A DNA stretch of 64,000 bases from JARRKU01 sp050288425 (GTDB lineage Bacteria; Desulfobacterota; Desulfobacteria; Desulfobacterales; Desulfosarcinaceae): the NCBI GenBank assembly GCA_050288425.1, contig JBNKDU010000149.1, positions 1 through 64,000 of the forward strand. Reading direction: 5' to 3'. Below are positions 8,682 through 17,109 of this stretch, in pieces. Position numbers and translations under genes: made by a program. The notes under the pieces were generated by a model. It worked only from the letters and a program-made list of their open reading frames with translations. It was not told where the DNA came from and made no database searches. Each line of letters starts with the position of its first letter. Position 1 is the first letter of the stretch.

Positions 8682-10610
8682 CTATCGAACCGGCGATCCT
8701 GGCGGCATGCTTTTGTCCAGGCTCACCACCACCAAATTATCCTCCCCGGAGGCCGCCAACACCATCCCCTGGGAGAGTACACCCATGAGTTTGGCCGGCT
8801 TCAGATTGGCCACCACGATGACCTGTTTGCCCACCAGCCGCTCGGGAGCATACGCCTTGGCGATGCCGGCCACGACGGTGCGCCTCTGGGGTTCGCCCAT
8901 ATCGAGTTCCAGCCGCAGCAGTTTTTTGGCTCGGGGGATGGTTTCCACCTTGACCACGGTGGCCACGCGCAGATCGATTTTTGCGAAATCCTCCATGGTC
9001 ACTTCGGGTTGCAGGGCAGGGGTCAATTTTTCGGTTTCGTTCTCCTCGCTCGTCCCGGCATTGCGTTTTTCCAGGTCGATGCGGGGAAACAAGGTCGTGG
9101 ATTTGGGCAGGGCGATGCCGGGGAGGAGGGTTTTCCAGGCAGCGACCCGGGCCATCTTGAAGTAATCCTTTTCCGCATCCATGCCCAGGTGTTTGATCAT
9201 CACCTTCGATGTATCGGGCATCACCGGGTAGACCAGGCCGGCCACCACCCGCAGCCCTTCCAGCAGGTTGTAGATGACGACCTCCAGCTGCGGAAGACAG
9301 CTCTTGCTCTTGGCCAGAACCCAAGGCGTGGTGACATCGATATATTTGTTCATCTGGCCGATGAATTGCCAGACGGCGGCCAGCGCCTTGTGGAAGGCAA
9401 AGGATTCCATGGACTTGCGATAGCCGGCAATGGCTTCGGCGGCCTTGCCGGCCAGTCCCAGATTGAATTCCTCTTCCACGGCGGGATCGATCACCGGCAC
9501 GGTGCCTTTGAAGTACTTGTGGGCCATGGTCACGACGCGCGAAAATAGGTTGCCCAGATCATTGGCCAGGTCTGAATTGATGCGATGCACCAGGGCCTCT
9601 TCGTTGAAACTGGAATCCAGGCCGAATACCATGTCGCGCATGAGAAAGAAGCGAAACGCGTCCAATCCATATATATTCTTCAACTGGAGCGGTTCGATGA
9701 CATTGCCGAGGCTCTTGGACATCTTGCTCTGGTCGACGTTCCAGTAGCCGTGAACGTTCAGGTGTTGGTAGACGGGCAGTCCGGCCGCCTTGAGCATGAT
9801 GGGCCAGTAGATGCCGTGGGGTTTGAGAATGTCTTTGGCCACTACGTGCTGGACCACCGGCCAGAATTGCTTGAATTTGGCGCCATCCGGGTACCCCATG
9901 GCGGAGACGTAGTTGATCAGGGCATCGAACCATACATAGGTGACATAGTCTTCGTCGAAGGGCAGGCTGATACCCCATTTGATGCGTGATTTGGGTCGTG
10001 AGATACACAAATCATCCAGAGGTTCGCGCAGAAATGCCAGCACCTCGTTCTTGTAGCGTTCCGGCCGGATGACGTCGGGATGGGAATCGATGTGATCGAT
10101 GAGCCATGGCTGGTATTTGCTCATCTTGAAAAAATAGTTGGACTCCTTGATGATTTCCGGTTCGGTTTCATGATCCGGGCACTTGCCGTCCACCAGTTCG
10201 CGGTCGGTGTAAAATCGTTCGCAGCCGAAACAGTACTTGCCTTCGTATTCGCTGAAGTAGATGTCGCCGCTGTCGTAGATCTTTTGCAGGACCTGCTTGA
10301 CCACGGTCATGTGTTGCGGATCGGTGGTGCGGATGAATTGGTCGTTGGAGATATTCAACTGCGGCCACAATTCCTGAAACAGGGCACTGATCTTGTCCAC
10401 ATACGCCCTCGGGGTGGCATTTTCCTTTCTGGCGGCGCGCATGATTTTATCGCCGTGCTCGTCCGTGCCGGTCAGGAAGAACGTGTCGTCCGTCAGCATG
10501 CGGTGATAGCGGTTGATCACATCGGCGCAGATGGTCGTATAGGCATGCCCCAGATGGGGTCGGGCATTGACGTAGTATATGGGAGTGGTCACGTAAAATG
10601 GACGGGACAT
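8682..10610 (-). CDS. metG: Methionyl-tRNA synthetase with C-terminal tRNA-binding domain
   Basis: Class I aminoacyl-tRNA synthetase that charges tRNA-Met. The ATP-site motif is HLGH at residues 19-22, and KMSKSLGN lies near 300. A Cys-rich zinc region (CFGCERFYTDRELVDGKC) lies near 130. The C-terminal 110 residues form an EMAP/Trbp111 tRNA-binding domain (DFAKIDLRVA, VVAGIAKAY, ANLKPAKLMG), which usually mediates dimerisation. The start is placed at the ATG of MSRPFYVTTPIYY because an AGGAGA site lies just upstream and the longer reading frame adds 11 non-conserved residues overlapping ricT. The order metG-ricT-holB resembles the holB-yaaT-metS region of Bacillus. Confidence 0.97.
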   Translation of the reverse strand: MSRPFYVTTPIYYVNARPHLGHAYTTICADVINRYHRMLTDDTFFLTGTDEHGDKIMRAARKENATPRAYVDKISALFQELWPQLNISNDQFIRTTDPQHMTVVKQVLQKIYDSGDIYFSEYEGKYCFGCERFYTDRELVDGKCPDHETEPEIIKESNYFFKMSKYQPWLIDHIDSHPDVIRPERYKNEVLAFLREPLDDLCISRPKSRIKWGISLPFDEDYVTYVWFDALINYVSAMGYPDGAKFKQFWPVVQHVVAKDILKPHGIYWPIMLKAAGLPVYQHLNVHGYWNVDQSKMSKSLGNVIEPLQLKNIYGLDAFRFFLMRDMVFGLDSSFNEEALVHRINSDLANDLGNLFSRVVTMAHKYFKGTVPVIDPAVEEEFNLGLAGKAAEAIAGYRKSMESFAFHKALAAVWQFIGQMNKYIDVTTPWVLAKSKSCLPQLEVVIYNLLEGLRVVAGLVYPVMPDTSKVMIKHLGMDAEKDYFKMARVAAWKTLLPGIALPKSTTLFPRIDLEKRNAGTSEENETEKLTPALQPEVTMEDFAKIDLRVATVVKVETIPRAKKLLRLELDMGEPQRRTVVAGIAKAYAPERLVGKQVIVVANLKPAKLMGVLSQGMVLAASGEDNLVVVSLDKSMPPGSPVR

Positions 10611-10623
10611 GATTTTCTCCTGT

Positions 10624-11421
10624 TCAACTCTTGATGATTTCATCCAGTCCCACTTCCACTTCCTGATTGTCTTCCACTCGCAGGGCGACTCTTTTCCTCA
10701 AGAAGTTGAGACGGATGACCTTGCCGGTGTGTTCCTTGGTTTTGGCGATCTTGCCCAGGGGCGGGAACTGGCTCCGTAGCTCCTGATAAACCTTGTTTTC
10801 GAAGGTCAGGCAGCACATCAGCCGGCCGCATTGGCCGGAGATCTTGGTCGGATTGAGAGACAGTCCCTGCTCCTTGGCCATACGGATGGAGACGGGTTCA
10901 AACTGCCCCATGAACGATGAACAGCAGAATTCGCGACCACAACGACCCATTCCGCCACACATCTTGGCCTGGTTACGGATGCCGACCTGGCGCATCTCGA
11001 TGCGCACGCGAAACTGTTTGACCAGCATCTTGACCAATTGCCGGAAGTCGACCCGACCGTCGGCGGTGAAGAAGAAGGTCAGCCGGCTGGCGTCGAAGGT
11101 CGCTTCGACGCTGAAGAGGTTCATATCCAGCTTGAGTTCCTTGATGCACTGCAGGCAATAGGTGTGCGCATTCTTCTCCAGGTCCTTGTTCTTTTTCCGA
11201 CGGGAGAAATCCTTGGCCGCGGCTTTGCGAAACACTTTTTTGAAAGGCTTTTCCGGTGGCTCGCCGGTGAATTCCCAGGGAGGCACCGCCACGGTTCCGA
11301 AACCGAGTCCTTTTTCGGTTTCCACGATGACCGGATCGCCCTCGGTCAGGACGAATGCGCCGCAATCGAAGTCATATATCTTTCCGCCCGGCTTGAATCT
11401 TATGCCGACTATTTTTCGCAT
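10624..11421 (-). CDS. ricT: PSP1-family protein RicT (YaaT)
   Basis: This is the PSP1 domain protein known in Bacillus as YaaT/RicT. With RicA and RicF it forms an iron-sulfur complex that binds RNase Y and steers mRNA processing. Of the 265 residues, the hallmark Cys-rich segment MCGGMGRCGREFCC and the following GQCGRLMCC are present; these hold the cluster ligands. The ORF ends 13 bp before the metG start and its first 13 bp overlap the end of holB, so holB-ricT-metG form an operon. RNase Y is encoded at 60704 in this window. RicA and RicF homologues were not seen here. Confidence 0.88.
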   Translation of the reverse strand: MRKIVGIRFKPGGKIYDFDCGAFVLTEGDPVIVETEKGLGFGTVAVPPWEFTGEPPEKPFKKVFRKAAAKDFSRRKKNKDLEKNAHTYCLQCIKELKLDMNLFSVEATFDASRLTFFFTADGRVDFRQLVKMLVKQFRVRIEMRQVGIRNQAKMCGGMGRCGREFCCSSFMGQFEPVSIRMAKEQGLSLNPTKISGQCGRLMCCLTFENKVYQELRSQFPPLGKIAKTKEHTGKVIRLNFLRKRVALRVEDNQEVEVGLDEIIKS

Positions 11422-12452
11422 AGTGGGATACCGCTTTTGCAGGCATCTGCGCGATGGATCATGCGCAATGCCATTATCTCCAAGGTTAATTTCAGGTTGC
11501 CGTTGGCCGCGATATCTTTGCGGGCCTTTTCCACCGCCGCCCAGATGGTCAGCAACCGGTGATCGTCCAGGGTCTCACGGACCCGCTGTAATTGCTGGCG
11601 GCGGTCCTGGTGAACCACCAGATCGGGCTGATAGGGCCAGATGGCCAGATCGCGAACCCAAACACGCAGCAGTTCCAGCAATTCTCCTGCATTTTCCTTC
11701 TCGGCCGCCAGTCGGCCGGCAAATGCCAGGGCCGCCGATGCCGTAGGCCGATCCGGGGAATCCGGTCGATCCAGTCCTGCCGCCCGAATCATCCATCCCA
11801 GGCTGCCGGACCATCGGCCGTCAATGAGCCCTTCCGCCCGGGCAAAACTGCCTTCGGCCAGTGCGGCCACGGTTTCGGCGGTGCTGGCGTCGAGGTCCCT
11901 CTCGGCGCCCAGACGGACCGCGATATCGTCCTTCTTTAACCGATTGAACGGAATATGTCGACAGCGCGATACGATGGTCGCCAGCAGATCGGAGGTCTGC
12001 CGGGCCGTCAGGATCAGGGTCGTATCCGCCGGCGGTTCCTCCAGGGCTTTGAGCAAGGCATTGGCCGACTCCGGATTCATGGTCTGGCTCTCGGCGATGA
12101 TCGCTACCCGATGCGCTGCACTGAAGGGTTTCATGGCCAATATTCCGAGCAGGTGGCGGACCTGGTCGACGCGGATAAACGATCCCCGGGGCTCGATGCG
12201 AATGATATCGGGGTGATTTCCCGACCGGATCTGCCGGCAGGAGCGGCATCGGCCACAGGCGTCGCTACGGGGGGGCGATGGGATCTTGCCCTGGCAGTTC
12301 AGGGCCATGGCCACGATTTCGGCGGCCATGCGTTTGCCGATGCCGGCGATACCGGTGAACAACAGGGCGTGGGGAAGCGTCCGTCTATGCAGGAGAGTTT
12401 GCAAAATACGGACGGGAAGCTGCTGGCCGATGATGTCGTCAAATCCTGGCAC
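11409..12452 (-). CDS. holB: DNA polymerase III subunit delta'
   Basis: Clamp-loader subunit of the AAA+ family. Visible motifs are FDDIIGQ at the N-terminus, a Walker-A-like GIAGIGKR, a zinc module with Cys residues (CGRCRSC near 67-73), NALLKALEEPP and the SRC sensor (TIVSRCRHI). At 347 residues it matches the family. It has a second-domain sequence that is poorly conserved, as usual for HolB. The gene overlaps ricT by 13 bp downstream and lies 83 bp after the IHF-like gene on the same strand. Confidence 0.9.
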   Translation of the reverse strand: MPGFDDIIGQQLPVRILQTLLHRRTLPHALLFTGIAGIGKRMAAEIVAMALNCQGKIPSPPRSDACGRCRSCRQIRSGNHPDIIRIEPRGSFIRVDQVRHLLGILAMKPFSAAHRVAIIAESQTMNPESANALLKALEEPPADTTLILTARQTSDLLATIVSRCRHIPFNRLKKDDIAVRLGAERDLDASTAETVAALAEGSFARAEGLIDGRWSGSLGWMIRAAGLDRPDSPDRPTASAALAFAGRLAAEKENAGELLELLRVWVRDLAIWPYQPDLVVHQDRRQQLQRVRETLDDHRLLTIWAAVEKARKDIAANGNLKLTLEIMALRMIHRADACKSGIPLCEK

Positions 12453-12535
12453 GTTCGAATATTCGTTGGCGCGGCCCCTGGGTCGGTCGTGGTTGGAGAG
12501 AACGGGCCGGCCGCGGTGTGAGCAGCGAGTTGCGG

Positions 12536-12811
12536 TTAGTCGTCGACCCGCTCCTTGAGTTCCTTGCCGGATTTGAAAAACGGAAGTTTTTTCGGTCGGA
12601 TCGTTACCTTGTCACCGGTCTTGGGGTTGCGGCCCACGTAGCTCTTGTAATTCTTGACGTAGAAGCTGCACAATCCTCGAATTTCAACCCGTTCTCCACG
12701 GGCCATGGCTTCCGCCATGCTGTCGAAAAAGATCTGAACCACTCTGGCGGCTTCGGTCTTGGATATACCCGCGTCACTTTTCAACGCAGAGATGAGCTCC
12801 AGCTTATTCAT
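12536..12811 (-). CDS. IHF/HU-family DNA-bending protein
   Basis: A 91-residue histone-like protein. The N-terminus MNKLELISALKSDAGISKTEA and the beta-arm signature (RGLCSF, then VGRNPKTGDKV and PKKLPFFKSGKELKE) place it in the IHF/HU family. It resembles IHF-beta or IHF-alpha more than HU, but the subtype cannot be fixed by eye. The usual Gly before SF in the RGxxSF segment is Cys here. It has a strong AAGGAGG ribosome-binding site and its own promoter just upstream, so it may be expressed independently of the heptose cluster. Confidence 0.92.
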   Translation of the reverse strand: MNKLELISALKSDAGISKTEAARVVQIFFDSMAEAMARGERVEIRGLCSFYVKNYKSYVGRNPKTGDKVTIRPKKLPFFKSGKELKERVDD

Positions 12812-12853
12812 AAAGCCTCCTTCTGCCTGGCAGTCGTGCTGTCTAAGACCTAA

Positions 12854-12882
12854 GCTATAATCAGATCATAATAAAAAGTCAA
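12854..12882 (-). promoter_or_regulatory. Sigma-70 promoter for the IHF-like gene
   Basis: On the minus strand, TTGACT (12882-12877) and TATAGC (12859-12854) are separated by exactly 17 bp in an AT-rich stretch. The site lies 43 bp upstream of the IHF ATG and in the only gap between it and the NusG-like gene. Confidence 0.7.
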
Positions 12883-12886
12883 GTAG

Positions 12887-13441
12887 TTATGATGCTATGG
12901 GTGGCAACTTCTCCACTTGATCGATGTCCACTTCCACGGCGGCGAACTGTGCCAGGGCTTCGATGTGAACGACGATGCGACCGCTTCTGCCATAACGTTC
13001 GAATATGCCCGTGACACCGGCAAGGGGTCCGTCGATGACCATGACCCGATCCCCTTTCTGAAACTGGTAGCCGGTGGAAATGGGTTGCTCCGTGGCCACC
13101 ATGATTTTCAGTGAATCGATGGTTTCATCGGGAACGGAAACGGGGCCTTGTCGGTTCCCCACCAGCTTGACCGCACCCACGGTCTTGACGATCTCCAGGT
13201 GATGATTGGGTTCCAAATCGGTGCGAACGAAGACATAACCTGGAAAGAGCGGTACCCGGATCATTTTCTTGCGATCCTTGCGCTTGCTGGCCACCGTGAT
13301 CTTGGGCAGAAAGACATCGATGGATTTCTTGAACAACCCATCGTTGACGACATTTTCAAAACGGCTCTTGGTGTGCAGGACATACCACGCGGGGAGTAAT
13401 GGATTTTCAGTCATATTTTTTACAGGCGGTTGATGTATCAT
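12887..13441 (-). CDS. NusG-family antitermination protein (UpxY/RfaH-like paralogue)
   Basis: The protein has an NGN domain (WYVLHTKSRFENVV, KKSIDVFLPK, RVPLFPGYVFVR) followed by a KOW motif (KGDRVMVIDGPLAGVTGIFER). The 184 residues match specialised NusG paralogues (UpxY, RfaH, LoaP type) that bind RNA polymerase and suppress termination in long polysaccharide operons. Housekeeping NusG normally lies beside secE and the rplK/rplA genes, which are absent here. It directly follows gmhA in the heptose/LPS run. Two starts are possible (13441 or 13414); the first has an AGGA site close to the ATG. Confidence 0.85.
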   Translation of the reverse strand: MIHQPPVKNMTENPLLPAWYVLHTKSRFENVVNDGLFKKSIDVFLPKITVASKRKDRKKMIRVPLFPGYVFVRTDLEPNHHLEIVKTVGAVKLVGNRQGPVSVPDETIDSLKIMVATEQPISTGYQFQKGDRVMVIDGPLAGVTGIFERYGRSGRIVVHIEALAQFAAVEVDIDQVEKLPPIAS

Positions 13442-13528
13442 TTCCTGGAGCCAAAGCGGAGACCAATTCCGGCAACCAAATGATTCCGCTCCAGGATTCG
13501 GTTTCCGCCTCGGGTGTTTTCCGGTTTG

Positions 13529-14119
13529 TCAACAGTAGCTGGCTTTGGCCCCGTCATGCAGGGATGCATACACCGCCTGCATGATCATATGGGCGACGAT
13601 CATGTGGGCGTCTTCCACCTGCTGCATATCGTGGCTGTCCACCACGAAGGATTGGTCGACCAGGTCGGCCAGCCTGCCTCCGCCGAATCCGCTCCAGCCG
13701 ATGGTGCGGCCGTCGTTGCGGGCAGCCCAGCGAACGGCCCGCAGGACGTTTTCGGAGTCGCCGCTTCCCGAGATGCCGATCACCAGGTCTCCGGGGTTGA
13801 AGAAGTTTTTCAACTGCTCGACGAACACCGCCTGGTAGGAGATATCGTTGGCCAGGGCCAACAGGGTGGGCATGTTGTCATTCAGACAGATCATCTTGAA
13901 TTTGAGTTTCAGATCGATGCAGCATCCCTTGTTGATATCGCAGGTCAGGTGGGATGCCGTGGCGCCGCTGCCGCCGTTGCCCATGATGAAGATCTGGGCC
14001 TTTCGATGGTAGGCCGCGAGGATATCTTCGACCATCTGTTCGAAGGTGTTCAGATCGAAGGCGTCGATCACCGCTTTCAACCGGTTCAGGTAATCACCGG
14101 CAAATTGATCGATATTCAT
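13529..14119 (-). CDS. gmhA: Phosphoheptose isomerase-type SIS protein
   Basis: SIS-domain protein of 196 residues. GmhA converts sedoheptulose-7-phosphate to D-glycero-D-manno-heptose-7-phosphate. Supporting motifs are the FIMGNGGSGATASHL sugar-phosphate loop, DINKG, and GDLVIGISGSGDSENVL. The start is set at ATG 14119 (MNIDQFAGDYL), since the longer frame runs into the end of hddC with no family similarity. hddC and hddA lie upstream in the same run, supporting a role in activated heptose synthesis. The substrate could be another ketose phosphate. Confidence 0.85.
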   Translation of the reverse strand: MNIDQFAGDYLNRLKAVIDAFDLNTFEQMVEDILAAYHRKAQIFIMGNGGSGATASHLTCDINKGCCIDLKLKFKMICLNDNMPTLLALANDISYQAVFVEQLKNFFNPGDLVIGISGSGDSENVLRAVRWAARNDGRTIGWSGFGGGRLADLVDQSFVVDSHDMQQVEDAHMIVAHMIMQAVYASLHDGAKASYC

Positions 14120-14141
14120 TACGGTCCGTCCTTGTTTGATA

Positions 14142-14873
14142 TCAGCACGCAGGATGCGGCCATCTCTGCAGGGCCTTTTGATACGCCAGGGGTGTCCCGA
14201 TGTCCATGAGAAAAGCGGGGGCAACGCGATACCCGAACATCTTTCCCTCCAGACGGGGCAGGAGATGGTGTCCCAGATCCTTCACCTTCTCCCGGTTGCC
14301 GGCCACCCGTTCCAGCTCGCCGAAGATCTGCGCGGACGCGATGTAGACGCCTCCATTGGCCAGATTGCTTTGGGGATGGGAGGGCTTCTCCTCAAAGCGG
14401 GTAATGCGGTGATCTCCATCCAGGGTCACGATTCCGCACGCCCTGGGATCGGGCGCATGGATCAACCCCATGGTCAGGACTCCTCCCATAGAGCGGAATC
14501 GATGATGAAAGTCAATCATTTTTGACAGATCCAGATCGGTCAGGTTATCGGCATAGGCGATGATGAAATCGTCTTCCCCGGCGACGAAGGCACGATTGGC
14601 CCACAGCGTACCGGCACTGCCCTTCAACTCTGGCTCGTATACGGTGTAGATGGCCAGGGGGCTGTCCTTGCGGACGCCGGCCAGGTAATCTTCCACCTGT
14701 TCGGCGAGATGATGGGTATTGATCAGCACCTCATCGATTCCGTGGCATGCCAGCAATTCCAGCCAGACTGCCAGCAGGGGTCGACCATGAACGGGAATCA
14801 GGCATTTGGGAAGGCGATCGGTCAAGGGCCGCAGTCGGGTCCCTTTGCCCGCGGCCAGGAGAAAGGCCTTCAT
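14142..14873 (-). CDS. hddC: Sugar-phosphate nucleotidyltransferase, probable D-glycero-D-manno-heptose 1-phosphate guanylyltransferase
   Basis: Nucleotidyltransferase with the signature LLAAGKGTRLRPLT at residues 4-17, PKCLIPV, and a metal-binding Asp in the AYADNLTD region. Its 243 residues suit HddC or ManC-like single-domain enzymes without an isomerase or left-handed helix tail. HddC forms GDP-heptose from heptose-1-phosphate. The name rests on the adjacent hddA and gmhA. The ATG at 14873 overlaps the epimerase stop by 4 bp (ATGA), so the longer frame running into the epimerase is not used. Confidence 0.78.
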   Translation of the reverse strand: MKAFLLAAGKGTRLRPLTDRLPKCLIPVHGRPLLAVWLELLACHGIDEVLINTHHLAEQVEDYLAGVRKDSPLAIYTVYEPELKGSAGTLWANRAFVAGEDDFIIAYADNLTDLDLSKMIDFHHRFRSMGGVLTMGLIHAPDPRACGIVTLDGDHRITRFEEKPSHPQSNLANGGVYIASAQIFGELERVAGNREKVKDLGHHLLPRLEGKMFGYRVAPAFLMDIGTPLAYQKALQRWPHPAC

Positions 14874-16009
14874 GATGCCGAACCGCTCCTGCGGACCACG
14901 TTGAGCCGGCGCATATGCTTTTCCGCATATTCGAGGATGTCGGTTTTGTCCGGGCGTTCGGTGAGGTAGCCCCAATAGTCCTGGATGCTGTCGATGACGC
15001 TTCGGCGGGCGGACCATCCCAGGGCCTGCAATTTGCCGGTGTCCGAGAAGATGTGGCGGGTATCGCCGAACCGGTAGAATCCACCCAGCCTGGGCGGCAG
15101 GCGCTTGCCCACCTCCTGTTGCATGGCGTCGTAGAATCGGGCCACGGTCCAAGGCTTGCCACCGCCCACGTTGAAAACCTGTCCGTCGGCCGCTGCATTT
15201 TCCAGCACCAGCAGGTTGGCGTCCACCGCGTCGTGGATATTGACGAAGTCGCGTGTCTGACGGCCGTCCTCGTAGATGGTCGGGGCGCGGTCGAAGAACA
15301 GGGAGAGGGCGAAGATGCGCATGGCCCCGGAATAGACATTGTAGAAGGACTGGCGTCGCCCCTGGACGATGGAGTAGCGCATGACCACGGACGGTATCTC
15401 GTAGCGCCGGCCGAGCTGGATCGCGATCTGTTCCTGGGCGTGTTTGGACAATGCATACTGATTGCAGGGGTTGATCACCGATTCGTCCGAAGGCCGCCAT
15501 TGCAGTTCGGCTTTACAGGCGGGGCAGGCATGTTCCCATTGGCCTTGCGCCAATTGAGCTTCCAGACGGATATCGGGATAGATGTCCCCCGATTCGGCCG
15601 GAGCACAATCTGGGCATCGGTAGCGGCCCTCGCCCATGACGGCCTGGCTGGCGGCTACGATGACCTTCTGCACCTTGTGCAGCCTCGGTTCGGCCACCAG
15701 GATTTCGTACAACAAGGCCGTGGATACCGCGTTGACGGAAAAGAAGGTCGAAAAATCGGTCAGATAGTCCTGGTACGCCGCCAGGTGGTAGACCGCTTCC
15801 ACACCCTCCAGCGCCTCGCGCCAGGCTTCGGCGTCGCGTACATCCCCCCGGATAAATTCGGCGTCGGGATGCAGGTAGTCGGGTTTGCCCCTGGGGTGCA
15901 CCGTCGATTGCAGGTTGTCCAACAGACGCACGTGGTGCCCCCTGGCGATCAACGCGTCCGCCGTATGCGAACCGATAAATCCAGCTCCGCCGGTGATCAG
16001 TATCCTCAT
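14870..16009 (-). CDS. NAD-dependent sugar epimerase/dehydratase with a zinc-ribbon-like insert
   Basis: Extended SDR enzyme of 379 residues. It has the Rossmann motif GGAGFIGSH (7-15), HLAAYQD, Ser121 and the catalytic YALSK pair Tyr185/Lys189. Between Ser121 and Tyr185 there are two CxxC pairs (CPDC 132-135, CPAC 162-165) that look like a zinc ribbon; most sugar epimerases lack this. In a heptose cluster it may modify the nucleotide-activated heptose or a hexose, but the substrate cannot be read from the sequence. Its stop overlaps hddC; hddA lies 62 bp upstream. Confidence 0.82.
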   Translation of the reverse strand: MRILITGGAGFIGSHTADALIARGHHVRLLDNLQSTVHPRGKPDYLHPDAEFIRGDVRDAEAWREALEGVEAVYHLAAYQDYLTDFSTFFSVNAVSTALLYEILVAEPRLHKVQKVIVAASQAVMGEGRYRCPDCAPAESGDIYPDIRLEAQLAQGQWEHACPACKAELQWRPSDESVINPCNQYALSKHAQEQIAIQLGRRYEIPSVVMRYSIVQGRRQSFYNVYSGAMRIFALSLFFDRAPTIYEDGRQTRDFVNIHDAVDANLLVLENAAADGQVFNVGGGKPWTVARFYDAMQQEVGKRLPPRLGGFYRFGDTRHIFSDTGKLQALGWSARRSVIDSIQDYWGYLTERPDKTDILEYAEKHMRRLNVVRRSGSAS

Positions 16010-16071
16010 CGGGTTACAACTCCTTCGCTATTTCCTGCGACCACAGCCGCGTGATTTTCTTCGTCCAGGGA

Positions 16072-17067
16072 TTACTTGCTCGAATAGGAACGATCGTCGA
16101 AAATGACCTTGCTGCCTCCCTCCTCGATCATGAACGGCAGCTCCCGATAGTCCTGCATGGCCGCAAATACCTCATTCTGGCGTTCCCTGGGAACCATCAG
16201 CAACAAAAATCCGCCGCCGCCGGCGCCGCAAACCTTTCCGGCCAGGGCACCCGCCTCGGTGGCCAGCCGGTACATTTCCTCGATGACCGGGTTGGAGATC
16301 CCCTCGGCCATCTGCTGTTTGAGTTGCCAGTTGCGGTTCAGCAGGTCGCCGCAGGACGAGATATCCCCGGCTTGCAGGTTGCGGGCAAAGGGTTCGACGA
16401 GGGCGACCATTTTCTGCATGGTCTCCCGCTTGGCGACCCCGTTCAGGTTGGCGCTCTGCTGGTTCAGGATGGTATCGGCGCTGCGGGTGATGCCGGTATA
16501 GTAGAGCAGCAACGAAGAGGAGAACTTGCGCAGCACGCCGCGATTCAACCGCATGGGGGTGCGGCGGGTGACGTCTCCGGTCTGGAAGGTGAACTGGTTG
16601 ATCCCGCCATGGGCCGCCGCGTATTGATCCTGCCGGCCGATGGGTTTGCCCAGGACATCGATTTCGATGCCACAGGCTTCCTCGGCCAGTTGTTCGGCCG
16701 TCACCAGGATATTCTGGTGGGCATACAGGGCATGCAGCAGGGCTACGGTGATGGAACTCGAACTGCCCAGGCCCGATCCGCTGGAGGGGATGTCCGCCAG
16801 GGTGGTGATTTCGATGCCTTTCTCCACGCCGGTGATTTTCATCGCTTCCCGCACCAGATCATGTTGAATCTGGTCGATCCGTTCGACCGTCTCCTTCTTG
16901 GAGTAGTTGATGTAAATCAGGTCGTCGAAACGTTCCTTGACGATGGCATAAACGAACTTGTCGATGGCCGTGCACACCACCTGGCCGTCGTGGTGGCTGT
17001 AGAAGGCTTTCAAATCCGATCCGCCGCCTACGAAACTGATCCGCAGCGGCGTTCTGACGATGATCAT
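16072..17067 (-). CDS. hddA: GHMP kinase, probable D-glycero-alpha-D-manno-heptose 7-phosphate kinase
   Basis: GHMP-family sugar kinase of 331 residues. The N-terminal RTPLRISFVGGGSD, the ATP loop PSSGSGLGSSSS (about 94-105) and the C-terminal CGAGGGGFLLL are the three family motifs. HddA phosphorylates C1 of heptose-7-phosphate in the GDP-heptose route. The neighbours hddC and gmhA fit this. A gmhB phosphatase, required in the same route, is not in the window. The ATG has an AGAGGA site. It follows lptD by 42 bp, so the heptose genes and the LPS exporter share an operon. Confidence 0.85.
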   Translation of the reverse strand: MIIVRTPLRISFVGGGSDLKAFYSHHDGQVVCTAIDKFVYAIVKERFDDLIYINYSKKETVERIDQIQHDLVREAMKITGVEKGIEITTLADIPSSGSGLGSSSSITVALLHALYAHQNILVTAEQLAEEACGIEIDVLGKPIGRQDQYAAAHGGINQFTFQTGDVTRRTPMRLNRGVLRKFSSSLLLYYTGITRSADTILNQQSANLNGVAKRETMQKMVALVEPFARNLQAGDISSCGDLLNRNWQLKQQMAEGISNPVIEEMYRLATEAGALAGKVCGAGGGGFLLLMVPRERQNEVFAAMQDYRELPFMIEEGGSKVIFDDRSYSSK

Positions 17068-17109
17068 GTCGGCAATCCTCTTTCTGTATGGATGGCTTTG
17101 CGTGAGCCC

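Noticed and set aside
12887..13441. Housekeeping nusG
   Set aside because: secE and the rplK/rplA genes that normally accompany it are absent, and the surroundings are polysaccharide genes.
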